A DNA stretch of 64,000 nucleotides from CAZGOM01 sp964542875 (GCA_964542875.1 CAZIWA010000012.1:1-64000), one strand, 5' to 3'. Counted from the stretch's first letter, positions 53,776 to 62,639 are shown. Numbers and translations are program-made. Notes: generated by a model not told the origin, from the sequence alone.

Positions 53776-54918
53776 TCAAGCGGCGTCAGAAGCGCGCTGG
53801 ACGCTGGAAATCCACCCGCCGCCCAGAAGCTGGTCATCCTGATAGAAAACCGCAGCCTGCCCGGGCGTCACGGCTGAAACGGGCTGATCAAAACTCCCCT
53901 GCACCGTGCCGTCGGGATGAATCACCAGCGTGCCCTGCACAGGCTGGCTGTTGTAGCGGATCTTCATCTGGCAGCGAATCGGCTGGCCCACGGGAAGATC
54001 GGTCATCCAGTTGGTCTGGTCAGCGGTGAAGGAACTGGAAAACAGCGATTCCTTATCACCCACCACAATGGTGTTGGCGACGGGATCGCGCTGGATGACA
54101 TAAAGCGGCACGCCCTTGGCAACACCCAGGCCCCTGCGCTGTCCGATGGTGAAGTGCTGGTGCCCTGGGTGCTCGCCCAGCGCATTGCCCTGGGTATCAA
54201 GCACGACGCCCGCGGTGACTTTTTCCGGGGTCCGGCGTTTGACGAGCCCGGCGTAATCGTTGTCAGGCACGAAGCAGATTTCCTGGCTGTCGGGCTTGGC
54301 GAAGATGGGTAGGCCCATGCGTTCAGCGTGCGCCCGGACGACCGGCTTGGTCATCTCGCCGATGGGGAGCATCAAGCCCGGCAGAACCTGGCGCTTAATG
54401 CCAAAGAGAACGTAGCTCTGATCTTTTTTGGTGTCCATGCCCCGAAGAATGCGCGGGCCATCGGGATGGGTCTGGTCCACCCGGGCGTAGTGCCCGGTGG
54501 CCACGTAGTCCGCATCGACTGAACGGGCATAGTCCAGCAGTTTGCCGAACTTGAGCCAATCGTTGCAACGCACGCAGGGGTTGGGAGTCCGGCCTGCGTT
54601 GTATTCGCTGACGAAGTAGTCGATGATTTTGCCGAAGTCTTTCCGGAAATTAAGGACGTAGAAGGGAATGCCAAGGAGGCCGGCGACCATTCGGGCGTCC
54701 TGGGCATCATTGACGGAGCAGCACCCCTGGTGGCCCGGTTTTGCAGTGGAACAAGCCACAGGAGCGGAGGTGTCGACTTTTTCCACACTGTCATCGCTGC
54801 CCAGGCGCATAAAGCAGCCGATAACGTCGTAGCCCTGCTCCACGAGCAGGCCAGCGCAGACGGAGCTATCCACTCCGCCACTCATGGCAACCAGAACCTT
54901 ACGCTTTGACGCGGTCAT
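53776..54918 (-). CDS. mnmA: tRNA-specific 2-thiouridylase
   Basis: 380 aa from ATG 54918. MnmA thiolates U34 of tRNA-Glu, -Gln and -Lys. The PP-loop is VAMSGGVDSSVCAGLL. The catalytic cysteines lie in RTPNPCVRCNDWLKFG and SQEICFVPDNDYAG. The family segments YVATGHYAR, DQSYVLFGI and HFTIGQRRGLGVA are present, with the C-terminal barrel ending AVFYQDDQLLGGGWIS. An N-terminal insert of about 25 residues (KVDTSAPVACSTAKPGHQGCCSV) between the first beta strands contains extra cysteines. The promoter TTGGCT-17-TATAGT ends nine bases before the ATG, without a Shine-Dalgarno. Confidence 0.97.
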   Translation of the reverse strand: MTASKRKVLVAMSGGVDSSVCAGLLVEQGYDVIGCFMRLGSDDSVEKVDTSAPVACSTAKPGHQGCCSVNDAQDARMVAGLLGIPFYVLNFRKDFGKIIDYFVSEYNAGRTPNPCVRCNDWLKFGKLLDYARSVDADYVATGHYARVDQTHPDGPRILRGMDTKKDQSYVLFGIKRQVLPGLMLPIGEMTKPVVRAHAERMGLPIFAKPDSQEICFVPDNDYAGLVKRRTPEKVTAGVVLDTQGNALGEHPGHQHFTIGQRRGLGVAKGVPLYVIQRDPVANTIVVGDKESLFSSSFTADQTNWMTDLPVGQPIRCQMKIRYNSQPVQGTLVIHPDGTVQGSFDQPVSAVTPGQAAVFYQDDQLLGGGWISSVQRASDAA

Positions 54919-54927
54919 AAGACTATT

Positions 54928-54956
54928 ACTATAGGGACTTATGGCGGATAAGCCAA
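54928..54956 (-). promoter_or_regulatory. Promoter of mnmA, probably leaderless
   Basis: On the minus strand TTGGCT (54956-54951), 17 bases, TATAGT (54933-54928), then nine bases to the ATG. Confidence 0.55.
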
Positions 54957-54993
54957 GTTTTTCGACACTGGTCAGGGTCTGTGGCGGGTGCCA

Positions 54994-55023
54994 GTGACAC
55001 GTATGGTTTTCATGCGCTATACT
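54994..55023 (+). promoter_or_regulatory. Promoter of the secreted protein gene at 55111
   Basis: GTGACA (54994-54999), 18 bases and TATACT (55018-55023). The leader would be about 80 bases. Confidence 0.5.
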
Positions 55024-55110
55024 GGCACCTGAACCGGTCTGAATACTGTTGAATGCGTTGTCTCCCCTATTAGGAACTTGCCCATAACGCTCGCAAAGGA
55101 TCGCCGCCAG

Positions 55111-57099
55111 ATGCAAAAGACTCCAGGATTTTTCCGAAACCGGATTGTGTTGGCTGCAGGTTTGGCTGGCATGATGCTGTGGGCGCAAAGCCAGACTTCC
55201 AGTCGTTTGTATGCAGCAGACGCAGCGGCCCCGGCGGCTGAAACCACGTCGGATTCAGCAAAAAACGCGACTCTGCCGAGTGTTGTCAATGATGCGCCGG
55301 TGAATACCGCGATGCTGGTGCTGGTGCCTAACCCCACGCAGTTCAGCCAGCGCCTTTCAGCCTGCAGCGAAGCAACCGGCCTGACCTTTCCGCTTTTGGC
55401 AGACGCGCTGGGACAGTTCAAAACCGCATTTGGCGTCAGCAAGGGCATGGCCGAAGAAGGCCCCGTGATGGTGGTGTTTCCCGCTTCCAAAGGCGGCCTG
55501 CTGGGCAGCGCGGCAGACGGCCAGACGCTGGCGTTTTTCCCGATCACCAACTATGTCGACTTCCTGTCCAATTTCGGCGGCAACGCCAACGAATTAACCA
55601 CCCAGGTCAAGCTCCCGCGTGACTATACCGGCTACTGCCGCAGGCTGGGCACGCATGCCGTGTTTGGTTCGCAAAAAGGCACGCTTGATGCAATGAACTC
55701 CCCCGCCGCCGGCAAGGCGATCGTCGAATCTCTGGGCCCCAAGGGCGCGCAGCAACTGGCCAAATCCGACTTCTCCATTGTGTTGAACCTCAGCGTGGCC
55801 AGGGCGCAACTGCTGGCCGATCTGGACGCGAAAATCGCTGAAGCGAGCACCGAACGCGAAAAGATGCCCAAGGACAGGCGCCCGGCCGATGCGCACCGCC
55901 TGGTGACCCGCATCGCCGGCTATCAAGCCCTTAAAACCGTCATCAATGAAGCCTCCGGCATCGTGATTTCCGGCAATCTCTACCCCCACGGCATCACGCT
56001 GCAGGCTTCGGTCCAGCTCAACAGCACCTCTTCCGTCGCGGGTCTGCTCAAAGCCCCCCGGGACGCATCCCCCCTGCTCTCCCTGGTGCCCACCGAAATC
56101 TACATGAGCGCCCAGGCCGTTGCGCTCGACAGCTTCAAGACCGATGTGCTGGTGGACATGGCCGTCAAACAGATGGAGCCGATGATCGAGGATCCGATGA
56201 CGGCGATCCTGGTCCGTTTGCTGCCTGCGCTTAACAAGGCGTCGGGTTACGCCCAAACCTACAACTACGTTCCCGCCACCTCCGGCTTCAACAACAGCGA
56301 TATCAACGTCCTGGTGTTCCAGACCAAAGACCCCGCAGGCCTCCGGCAGACGCTGATGGAAGGCGTGACGAACCTGAGCGCCAAGCCCTTCCCCGGCATC
56401 ACCAATCAGGGCATCCCGTTCGTATCGGCCTACAGCAAGGATCATCTGCGCATCGGCGATCTTCCGGTGGACCAATACGAAGTCCGGATCACCGCGCAGC
56501 GCAACGTGCTTGACGCCGGTAAGGATTCGCAGTTCCTGCAAACCCTGGCTTCGACGGGTATTTCCGGGTACGTCTGCTCGGGCCCGGATTTTGTGATCGT
56601 AACCACCGTGGCTGACGCCGGCGTGATCCGGACGACCATCGACAGCATCAAGAAAAAATCCGGCACGGGCGACACCCGTGGCGTGCGCTTCACCCGGACG
56701 AACATGCCCGCGGGCCCGTCGGTGGAATTCATGCTTACTTCTTCGGCCTTCCTGCAGGACGTCAACCAAGCCCGGCAGGCGCTGAAGCTGCCCGCGCTGG
56801 CAAGCCTGCCGGTGACCTCGCAGATGGGTGTCAGCGTCGTGACCTCTCCCGGGAACCTGACGGTGACGAGTTTCCTGGGCACAGACCTGGCGCGCGTGAT
56901 CTACCTTGCGGGCTCGCAAAAGGACCCCGCATTCAACACTCCCACGCCAGAGAACCAGGGAACCGGCGATCAGGCCGCGCCTTCAGGACCGGCAGCAGGG
57001 CAGCCGGCTGACCCGGGCATGCCGCCGCTCCCGGGTGGCGGACCTGGCATGCTTCCTCCTCCCGTGCCAGGCGGCCCTGCCGGGGCACCCCCCAGGTAA
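55111..57099 (+). CDS. Secreted protein of unknown function
   Basis: 662 aa from ATG 55111, with AAAGGA ten bases upstream. The N terminus is a cleavable signal peptide (IVLAAGLAGMMLWAQS... YAADA). The mature part is a long mixed alpha/beta chain with a regular alternation of hydrophobic strands and basic helices (VNTAMLVLVPNPTQFSQRLS, PVMVVFPASKGGLLGSAADG, LLSLVPTEIYMSAQAVALDS). The last 45 residues are a Pro/Gly-rich tail. No family is recognised. The gene ends 40 bp before the GH113-like gene and could be co-transcribed with it. The long frames seen on the opposite strand are explained by GC-rich codon use. Confidence 0.78.
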   Translation: MQKTPGFFRNRIVLAAGLAGMMLWAQSQTSSRLYAADAAAPAAETTSDSAKNATLPSVVNDAPVNTAMLVLVPNPTQFSQRLSACSEATGLTFPLLADALGQFKTAFGVSKGMAEEGPVMVVFPASKGGLLGSAADGQTLAFFPITNYVDFLSNFGGNANELTTQVKLPRDYTGYCRRLGTHAVFGSQKGTLDAMNSPAAGKAIVESLGPKGAQQLAKSDFSIVLNLSVARAQLLADLDAKIAEASTEREKMPKDRRPADAHRLVTRIAGYQALKTVINEASGIVISGNLYPHGITLQASVQLNSTSSVAGLLKAPRDASPLLSLVPTEIYMSAQAVALDSFKTDVLVDMAVKQMEPMIEDPMTAILVRLLPALNKASGYAQTYNYVPATSGFNNSDINVLVFQTKDPAGLRQTLMEGVTNLSAKPFPGITNQGIPFVSAYSKDHLRIGDLPVDQYEVRITAQRNVLDAGKDSQFLQTLASTGISGYVCSGPDFVIVTTVADAGVIRTTIDSIKKKSGTGDTRGVRFTRTNMPAGPSVEFMLTSSAFLQDVNQARQALKLPALASLPVTSQMGVSVVTSPGNLTVTSFLGTDLARVIYLAGSQKDPAFNTPTPENQGTGDQAAPSGPAAGQPADPGMPPLPGGGPGMLPPPVPGGPAGAPPR

Positions 57100-57139
57100 T
57101 TGCGATCTCAAAGAGCCTGTCTCTCGGCAACACCGACCC

Positions 57140-58342
57140 ATGCCTTCATCGAGAATCAGCCGTTATGTATTGCTTGGCGCGGCCGGCCTCTGGCTGCTGG
57201 GTGTTGCGTTTGCGTTCATGGGTACCGGCGCCAGCGTGCAGGCCGGCCCCATGCCAATGTTGGCGATGTCCAAGGATAAAACGCTTTCCGACGGCCAGGC
57301 AACCGTGTCCCCCAGCGATCGCAAAGCGGCATCAACTGCGCCGCTGCGTGGCTTCGCGCTCAACTATCACCACACCAAAGACGTGAAGATCTACATGGAC
57401 GCGATCGACGAGATCAAAGCCATGGGATTTGACTCGATCGAAGTGGTGACGCCGATGTACCAGACCAACGGCGCAACGACGGACATCCGGATCATCGTGG
57501 GCCCGGGTAAATCCCCCGATCCCCAAGACCTGGAACAGGTTCTGCGCTACGCCAAGAAAAAAGGCCTGCGCACGGCCCTTATGCCGATCGTGCTGCTGGC
57601 GGAGCCCAGAGGCAACGAATGGCGCGGGAAAATCCGGCCTGAGAATTGGTCGCTGTGGTGGAAGTCTTATGAAACCGCGATGGATGGATTCCTGAAGATC
57701 GCCATCACCACGGACACGGACGTCTTCAGCATCGGCTCTGAGCTTTTGACGACGGAAAAACAAGGCGACAACTGGTCAAAGTTCATCGGGAAGGTGCGCT
57801 CGAGATTCAAAGGCCGGCTCAGCTACTCCACCAACTGGGACCACTACCAGACGCCCGTGTTCTGGGGTCAGCTGGATATGATCGGGATCAATGGCTATTG
57901 GAACCTCCAGAAAGACATCCCCGCCAATGAGCCGGTAACGCATGAGAAACTCGTCGCACGCTGGGAAGACATCCAGGCCCAGCTTCTGGAATTCGGCGAG
58001 AGCCAAAACAAGCCCGTGCTGCTGACGGAAATCGGCTATCCATCGCTTCCCTGGGGGCTCAAAGACCCATGGAACTACGTCAACAGCAAAAAGGCCACGC
58101 CCGACCCCAAACAGCAGTCCGACGGCTACAACGCATTTCTAAGCGTCTGGAAACCCCTGCTTTGCGATAAGCCGGACACCACCAAGGCCGCAGGCGTTTT
58201 CTTCTACAAGTGGGACCCCTACTACAACGGCGGGGACGACGACACCGGCTACGGCGTGCGCAATAAACCCGCCTACGACCTGCTGAAAACCTGGGTTAAG
58301 GATTCCCCCGGCCAGACACAGGAATCCCAGCGCGCCCATTGA
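57140..58342 (+). CDS. GH113-like glycoside hydrolase, exported
   Basis: 400 aa from ATG 57140. An N-terminal hydrophobic segment (YVLLGAAGLWLLGVAFAFMG) is a signal peptide or anchor. The rest is a TIM barrel similar to GH113 beta-mannanases and the GTA TIM-barrel group: LRGFALNYHH at strand 1, IKAMGFDSIEVVTPMYQTNG, LRTALMPIVLLAEP, DVFSIGSELLTTE with candidate acid/base E201, DMIGINGYW, and KPVLLTEIGYPS with candidate nucleophile E297. FFYKWDPYYNGGDDDTGYGV closes the barrel. It probably acts on a beta-linked glycan outside the cytoplasm. An unknown secreted protein is encoded 40 bp upstream. Confidence 0.87.
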   Translation: MPSSRISRYVLLGAAGLWLLGVAFAFMGTGASVQAGPMPMLAMSKDKTLSDGQATVSPSDRKAASTAPLRGFALNYHHTKDVKIYMDAIDEIKAMGFDSIEVVTPMYQTNGATTDIRIIVGPGKSPDPQDLEQVLRYAKKKGLRTALMPIVLLAEPRGNEWRGKIRPENWSLWWKSYETAMDGFLKIAITTDTDVFSIGSELLTTEKQGDNWSKFIGKVRSRFKGRLSYSTNWDHYQTPVFWGQLDMIGINGYWNLQKDIPANEPVTHEKLVARWEDIQAQLLEFGESQNKPVLLTEIGYPSLPWGLKDPWNYVNSKKATPDPKQQSDGYNAFLSVWKPLLCDKPDTTKAAGVFFYKWDPYYNGGDDDTGYGVRNKPAYDLLKTWVKDSPGQTQESQRAH

Positions 58343-58476
58343 CCTGCAATCCCGTGCAATAGCCGGTACGCTTCAACGTTATAAAGCCATGTCTCGTGTC
58401 TGCCGAATACCAAGTCTCCGCCTCATTTCCTAAGTTGTTTAATTGAGCTGTTTGGCCTGTTTATCAAGGGTTGAAT

Positions 58477-59079
58477 ATGAAATTGCGCAATTGGATCAAC
58501 CACAATTCGACGGTCGTGACATGCGGAGCAATGGCGGTGCTGGTGGGCGCACTCTGCTACCTGAATGCGACGATGAACCCAACCATGTATGTCCCCCCCA
58601 CCACCGCGTACTACTACGACACGGTGAAAAATGAGCTCTTCGTCGGCAAGGTGCAGGAGATCGCGCCCATCCCCACGCCGGCAGGCAGCACCGCCAACGA
58701 TGAACCCGCGGGCGTGCGGGCCTATGTGTTTACCTGCTCCAGCTGCGGCGACGCCTCTTCCAGATTCGTCGGATACCTGGAAACATTCACCGAAGAATCA
58801 CGCAACGCGCAGATCCGGATGAATGAACAGATGCTGGCTGACAACCAGATGATCAACAACGTCAGCGATCCGGCGGCCAATCCCGTCGGTAATGCAGACC
58901 CAAACGCTTCACTGGACCTGATGGCAGCCTATGCCAAAGGCCATCTGATCGCAGCGGCAGCCATGCCCAATAAGTGGTACCCGGAAGGATCCATCGAAGC
59001 ATCGGAACTGATTTCCAAAATACTTGAGCGATGCCCCAACAAGCAATTTCCCACGCAATGCATGCCGGATGAGAAATAA
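58477..59079 (+). CDS. Small membrane protein with CSSC motif (paralog 1)
   Basis: 200 aa from ATG 58477, six bases after AAGGG. One N-terminal membrane helix (residues about 13-32, STVVTCGAMAVLVGALCYLN). The exposed part begins TAYYYDTVKNELFVGKVQEI and carries the conserved block EPAGVRAYVFTCSSCGDASSRFVGYLETFTEES. A second cysteine pair sits at the C terminus (RCPNKQFPTQCMP). The protein is a tandem paralog of the next gene. No known family. The CxxC pair in an exported domain could bind a metal or haem, or form a disulfide; none of this is shown by sequence. Confidence 0.8.
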   Translation: MKLRNWINHNSTVVTCGAMAVLVGALCYLNATMNPTMYVPPTTAYYYDTVKNELFVGKVQEIAPIPTPAGSTANDEPAGVRAYVFTCSSCGDASSRFVGYLETFTEESRNAQIRMNEQMLADNQMINNVSDPAANPVGNADPNASLDLMAAYAKGHLIAAAAMPNKWYPEGSIEASELISKILERCPNKQFPTQCMPDEK

Positions 59080-59142
59080 CTCACGTTAGAATGGTGTGTC
59101 CCTTCAAGGCCACAGGCGCGGCAACCGGGACCCCGAGGCTTT

Positions 59143-59733
59143 ATGAGGCTGATACGCTGGATCAATAACCATCCGATGCCGGTAACGCTTTTCTCGCTGA
59201 TGGCGGTCTGCTGCGCAATGTACTACGTGTGGGCCTTTGTGTTGCCGGGCTGGGGCGACCCCAGACCGCTTAAGGCGTATTACTACGATGCCGCGACCGG
59301 TGACTTTTTCCCAGGCGGCTTTAATGAAACGCCTCCGATTCAAACACCCTCGGGCAGCATGATCGACGGCCAGCCCGCGGGCGTGAGAGCCAACGTATTT
59401 TCATGCTCGGGCTGCTCCAATCCCCAATCCCGGTATGTGGCGTACCTGGATACCTTCACCCCGGAAGCCCACGAGGCTCAACGCAAACTGATGGCCAAAA
59501 CCCAGGAATTGCTGAGCACGACAGGACCAACCAACCCCGTCCTCTCCGGTGAGCAGGAAGAAGCATCCAGCCCCAGCCTCATGAACATCGTGCTCAAAGG
59601 GCACATGGTGGCAAAGGTGGGAAAGTTCCCGATTTGGGAGCCGTCAAACTCCAAAAGAGGCGCAGCCATCGTGCAGGCAGGGATGAAAAAATGCGACGGC
59701 GGGCAGTTCCCGGAACAATGCTTCACGCATTGA
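59143..59733 (+). CDS. Small membrane protein with CSGC motif (paralog 2)
   Basis: 196 aa from ATG 59143, five bases after GAGG. The N terminus MRLIRWINNHPMPVTLFSLMAV aligns with paralog 1, with one helix at about 13-35. The conserved block is QPAGVRANVFSCSGCSNPQSRYVAYLDTFTPEA, and the C terminus reads KCDGGQFPEQCFTH, again matching paralog 1 (KQFPTQC). The two genes are 63 bp apart. The aligned cysteines and the AYYYD segment show they arose by duplication. Function unknown. They follow the GH113-like gene and precede the divergently controlled YtrA operon. Confidence 0.8.
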   Translation: MRLIRWINNHPMPVTLFSLMAVCCAMYYVWAFVLPGWGDPRPLKAYYYDAATGDFFPGGFNETPPIQTPSGSMIDGQPAGVRANVFSCSGCSNPQSRYVAYLDTFTPEAHEAQRKLMAKTQELLSTTGPTNPVLSGEQEEASSPSLMNIVLKGHMVAKVGKFPIWEPSNSKRGAAIVQAGMKKCDGGQFPEQCFTH

Positions 59734-59772
59734 CCCGACACGCTCCTGATCATTTCGTCTGAGGGATTGACC

Positions 59773-59801
59773 TTGACTCGACCGCATTAGTGTATTACAA
59801 C
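59773..59801 (+). promoter_or_regulatory. Promoter of the YtrA-type operon
   Basis: TTGACT (59773-59778), 17 bases, TACAAC (59796-59801), 10 bases before the ATG. The -10 box lies inside the operator described next. Confidence 0.5.
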
Positions 59802-59811
59802 ACTAATACAC
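59790..59811 (+). promoter_or_regulatory. Operator: perfect inverted repeat abutting the start codon
   Basis: GTGTATTA and its exact complement TAATACAC flank a 6-base spacer. The last base of the second arm is directly followed by the ATG of the YtrA-type regulator. Shape and place fit an autoregulatory GntR/YtrA operator that covers both the -10 box and the start codon. Confidence 0.75.
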
Positions 59812-60210
59812 ATGGTCGAACCAAGCATTACATTTCATGTTTCGGTTTCGTCGGGTGTGCCGATCTATCGACAGCTTATGGACCAAGTGTCCCAGTTGGC
59901 CGCTGCGGGCCGGATCAAACCCGGGGACTTTCTCCCTTCGGTGCGGTCGCTGGCCAAGGAACTGGCCGTGAATCCGATGACCATCTCCAAGGCCTACTCG
60001 CTTCTGGAGCGCGACGGTGTGATTGAAAATGTGCGCGGGCAAGGCGTGAGGCTGATCTCTCCTCAAAACGATGCCACGTTCAAACAACGCAAAGCCGTTA
60101 TCCAGCAGGCCCTGCGCCAGGTGGCGGCGCAGGCGCACCAGCTTGGCCTGACGCCCGAACAGGTCCAGCAACTACTTACGGGGATTTTCCAGGAGAACGA
60201 ACATGAGTGA
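59812..60210 (+). CDS. GntR-family regulator, YtrA subfamily
   Basis: 132 aa. Residues about 12-75 are the GntR winged helix (VPIYRQLMDQVSQLAAAGRIKPGDFLPSVRSLAKELAVNPMTISKAYSLLERDGVIENVRGQGVRL). The C-terminal part is short and helical (about 50 residues), which marks the YtrA subfamily; these regulators usually control an ABC transporter operon that includes themselves. That is the arrangement here: the ABC ATPase start overlaps this gene by eight bases. The start codon abuts a perfect operator, so the repressor would block its own transcription. Lack of a Shine-Dalgarno fits a leaderless transcript. Confidence 0.94.
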   Translation: MVEPSITFHVSVSSGVPIYRQLMDQVSQLAAAGRIKPGDFLPSVRSLAKELAVNPMTISKAYSLLERDGVIENVRGQGVRLISPQNDATFKQRKAVIQQALRQVAAQAHQLGLTPEQVQQLLTGIFQENEHE

Positions 60211-61099
60211 AACCATGCAGCAAACCAGCGTGATCGAAGTGTTGAAGCTGACGGTCACCTATGACAATCACAAGGCCATCGATGACCTGAGCCTTCAAAT
60301 CCCCACCGGCAGCGTCGTGGGCCTTTTGGGTCGCAATGGCGCGGGCAAGTCCACGCTCATCCGGACGCTGCTTGGCTTTTCAGAGCCCACACAGGGGTCG
60401 TGTTTCGTGCTGGGAGAAGACTCGCGCACCATCAGCGGCCAAGCCAAAGCCCGGCTGGGGATCGTGCTCCAGAACCCTCAGTTTTATAACTGGCTCACGG
60501 GCACCCAGCTCATCAAATACACCGCGAGCTTTTATCCCAGATGGAACACCCCGCTGGCTGAGCGCCTGGTGCATCAGTGGGATGTCCCCGTCAGCCGTGC
60601 CCTCACCGAATACTCTCCGGGCCAGATGCAGAAACTTGCGTGCATCCTGGCGCTCTCACATAGCGCCGACCTTTACGTGCTGGATGAGCCCGCCAGCGCG
60701 CTGGACCCTGTATCACGCAGGCAACTGCTTGCGGAACTGATTGAGATCGCAGGCGGCGAAGGAAAAACCATCCTCTTCTCCACCCACATCGTCAGTGACC
60801 TCGAACGCATCGCCGACCGTGTCATGATCCTCGACCGAGGCCGACTCAAGCTTGATGAACCCCTCGACGCCCTCAAGGAATCCGTCAAGCGCCTGCGCTT
60901 TTTCGGCCCTGAATTCAAGCCCTTGAACATCACCCATCCCTCCATCTCCAACATCAAACGTCAGGCCGGGTGCACCCTCGCGCTCACCACCGGCTTCACG
61001 GGCGACCTCAGGGAAACGCTCGAAAAACAAGCCGGCTGCCCCGTGCAGGTGGAAGACCTTTCCCTGGAAGAAATCTTTCTGGAGCTCAGCCGTGACTAA
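60203..61099 (+). CDS. ABC transporter ATP-binding protein
   Basis: 298 aa, ATG at 60203 after AGGAG. Walker A is GLLGRNGAGKSTLI, the signature motif is the unusual YSPGQMQKLACILALS in place of LSGGQ, Walker B is LYVLDEPASALDP, and the switch histidine lies in STHIVSDL. The C-terminal 70 residues are an accessory domain ending EDLSLEEIFLELS. Such ATPases pair with large permeases in YtrBC-type exporters that answer to envelope stress or antibiotics. It overlaps the regulator by eight bases and the permease by eight bases. Confidence 0.92.
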   Translation: MSETMQQTSVIEVLKLTVTYDNHKAIDDLSLQIPTGSVVGLLGRNGAGKSTLIRTLLGFSEPTQGSCFVLGEDSRTISGQAKARLGIVLQNPQFYNWLTGTQLIKYTASFYPRWNTPLAERLVHQWDVPVSRALTEYSPGQMQKLACILALSHSADLYVLDEPASALDPVSRRQLLAELIEIAGGEGKTILFSTHIVSDLERIADRVMILDRGRLKLDEPLDALKESVKRLRFFGPEFKPLNITHPSISNIKRQAGCTLALTTGFTGDLRETLEKQAGCPVQVEDLSLEEIFLELSRD

Positions 61100-62639
61100 C
61101 ATGACCGCCACGCCCTCATGGTCCGTGATGCTTGGCCCCATCGGCCGCCTGCTGCTGCGCAAGCAGGGCATTTCAATTTGGGGATTTCTGCTGGTCGTCA
61201 TCACTCAAATTCCCATGCTGCTTCGCGGCGGCTCCGACAGCATCATCCCTCTCTACATGTGCCTTACCTTTTTCCTGCTGGGGCTGGGCTTCATTTTTCA
61301 CGCCTTGTTCGTCATCGCCGGCAGCAACATCTGGGACACGCTGCCAAATGCCCGGGCACGCATGTCAGGCCTGATGTTCTGGTGCACCGCCTGCATCGGG
61401 ACCCCTCTCGTGTTCCTCTACAGCACGACGCTGGGCTCAAGCTTCTATTCCAAAGCCCCCGGCTACATGATCTGGAGCATCGTTCTCTCCACTCCCGCCA
61501 TGGTGTGGTTATTCGCCGCATTGGCGGCGCCGGAAATCGGCGCTTCCTTACGCATTAAAAACGCCTCTGCGTTGTTGAACATCGCCAGCCTCGCGGCCCT
61601 GACCGCGGCCATCTTTCTCCTCGCCACAGGCCATCATGCAGCCGCTTTTCGCCTGGCCTGCGTCACCGTATTCGCCTTTCTCGCACTGGCGCTCTGGGGC
61701 ACATGGCTGCTGCGTCTGTCTCGCCTCCGCGGACCGGTCTCTCTCTCGCCCCTTCTGATCGGCATATTCGGTCCCCCTCATCAGGCACCGGCCGACCGTA
61801 CCGGCAACTGGATGCAAAGGCTGAATATTGAATCCGACATTGCGCGCGCTCAGCGCAACGGCGAACGTCTCTGGCTGATCAATCGGATCACCCCACAGCA
61901 GATCATTGGCCGCATTGCAACCACTGGCGTTCTCTTGATCTTTTCGCTTTCGCCGCTGCTGGTCTTCGACATTCAGGTGCGGCCTTTGGCTTTCATCGTG
62001 GCGCTACAGTTGATTTTCTTCAGCTCGATTTTTTCTCTCTTCCACGGGCTTAACCAGCCTTGGCTTTTCGTGGCGTCGCTGCCTGTCTCTCGCAGGGAAC
62101 TGGCCGACAATCTCACCGTCAAAGCCGCGTGGACCATGGCATTTGATGCTTTGGCGGGCCTGAGCATTGCCGGTATTTCGCTATGGCAACTAGCCTCAGG
62201 CACAGCCCTGCGCAAAGTCACCGACTTCACCAATGGGAAGATGACTGTTACCTATTCGCCCGATGCGCCCCTGCCTCCGTCGTTCACTTGGCTGAATATG
62301 TTCACCGGCACTGCGATTTTTATCTGTGCGATGGCCATTCTTCGGCCTCTGACACTCATGAACGTGGGCAATGGATTAATGCCTCCGCCGCGCAAAACAA
62401 TCACTGCCGCGTTGCGATACCTCATCATCGTCGGCCTGTGTTTCGGGCTCGTCTACAACATCAACCGCATCGAGCTTCCCCCCATCGCGCAGATCCCTCT
62501 GCTGCTGACGATGGTGCTGGCCATCTGCTTCGCATCATTCCGTCTCTACAACGCTCTCTGGCTCACTGCGCGTCTGGACGGGCAAGGCGACATCTTCTCT
62601 TTCAGAAAAGCCCTCCGCCAAGCCTTCTCCCGGCAATAA
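61092..62639 (+). CDS. ABC transporter permease
   Basis: 515 aa. GTG 61092 has GGAG seven bases upstream; an ATG three codons later (61101) is less well placed. About 12 hydrophobic helices in two blocks (for example ISIWGFLLVVITQIPMLL, MCLTFFLLGLGFIFHALFVIAG, IWSIVLSTPAMVWLFAALAA, LRYLIIVGLCFGLVYNI). Between the blocks lies a cytoplasmic loop near residue 230-270 (IESDIARAQRNGERLWLINRI). It is the membrane partner of the preceding ATPase. No substrate can be named. Confidence 0.88.
   Translation: MTNMTATPSWSVMLGPIGRLLLRKQGISIWGFLLVVITQIPMLLRGGSDSIIPLYMCLTFFLLGLGFIFHALFVIAGSNIWDTLPNARARMSGLMFWCTACIGTPLVFLYSTTLGSSFYSKAPGYMIWSIVLSTPAMVWLFAALAAPEIGASLRIKNASALLNIASLAALTAAIFLLATGHHAAAFRLACVTVFAFLALALWGTWLLRLSRLRGPVSLSPLLIGIFGPPHQAPADRTGNWMQRLNIESDIARAQRNGERLWLINRITPQQIIGRIATTGVLLIFSLSPLLVFDIQVRPLAFIVALQLIFFSSIFSLFHGLNQPWLFVASLPVSRRELADNLTVKAAWTMAFDALAGLSIAGISLWQLASGTALRKVTDFTNGKMTVTYSPDAPLPPSFTWLNMFTGTAIFICAMAILRPLTLMNVGNGLMPPPRKTITAALRYLIIVGLCFGLVYNINRIELPPIAQIPLLLTMVLAICFASFRLYNALWLTARLDGQGDIFSFRKALRQAFSRQ

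Noticed and set aside
53776..55188. Longer mnmA start at 55188
   Set aside because: The added 90 residues are not MnmA-like, overlap the divergent gene's promoter, and the ATG at 54918 has its own promoter at a fitting distance.
55594..56919. 441-codon open frame on the minus strand, opposite the secreted protein gene
   Set aside because: The plus-strand protein has a signal peptide, promoter and ribosome-binding site. The opposite frame is Arg/His-rich with no fold-like pattern.
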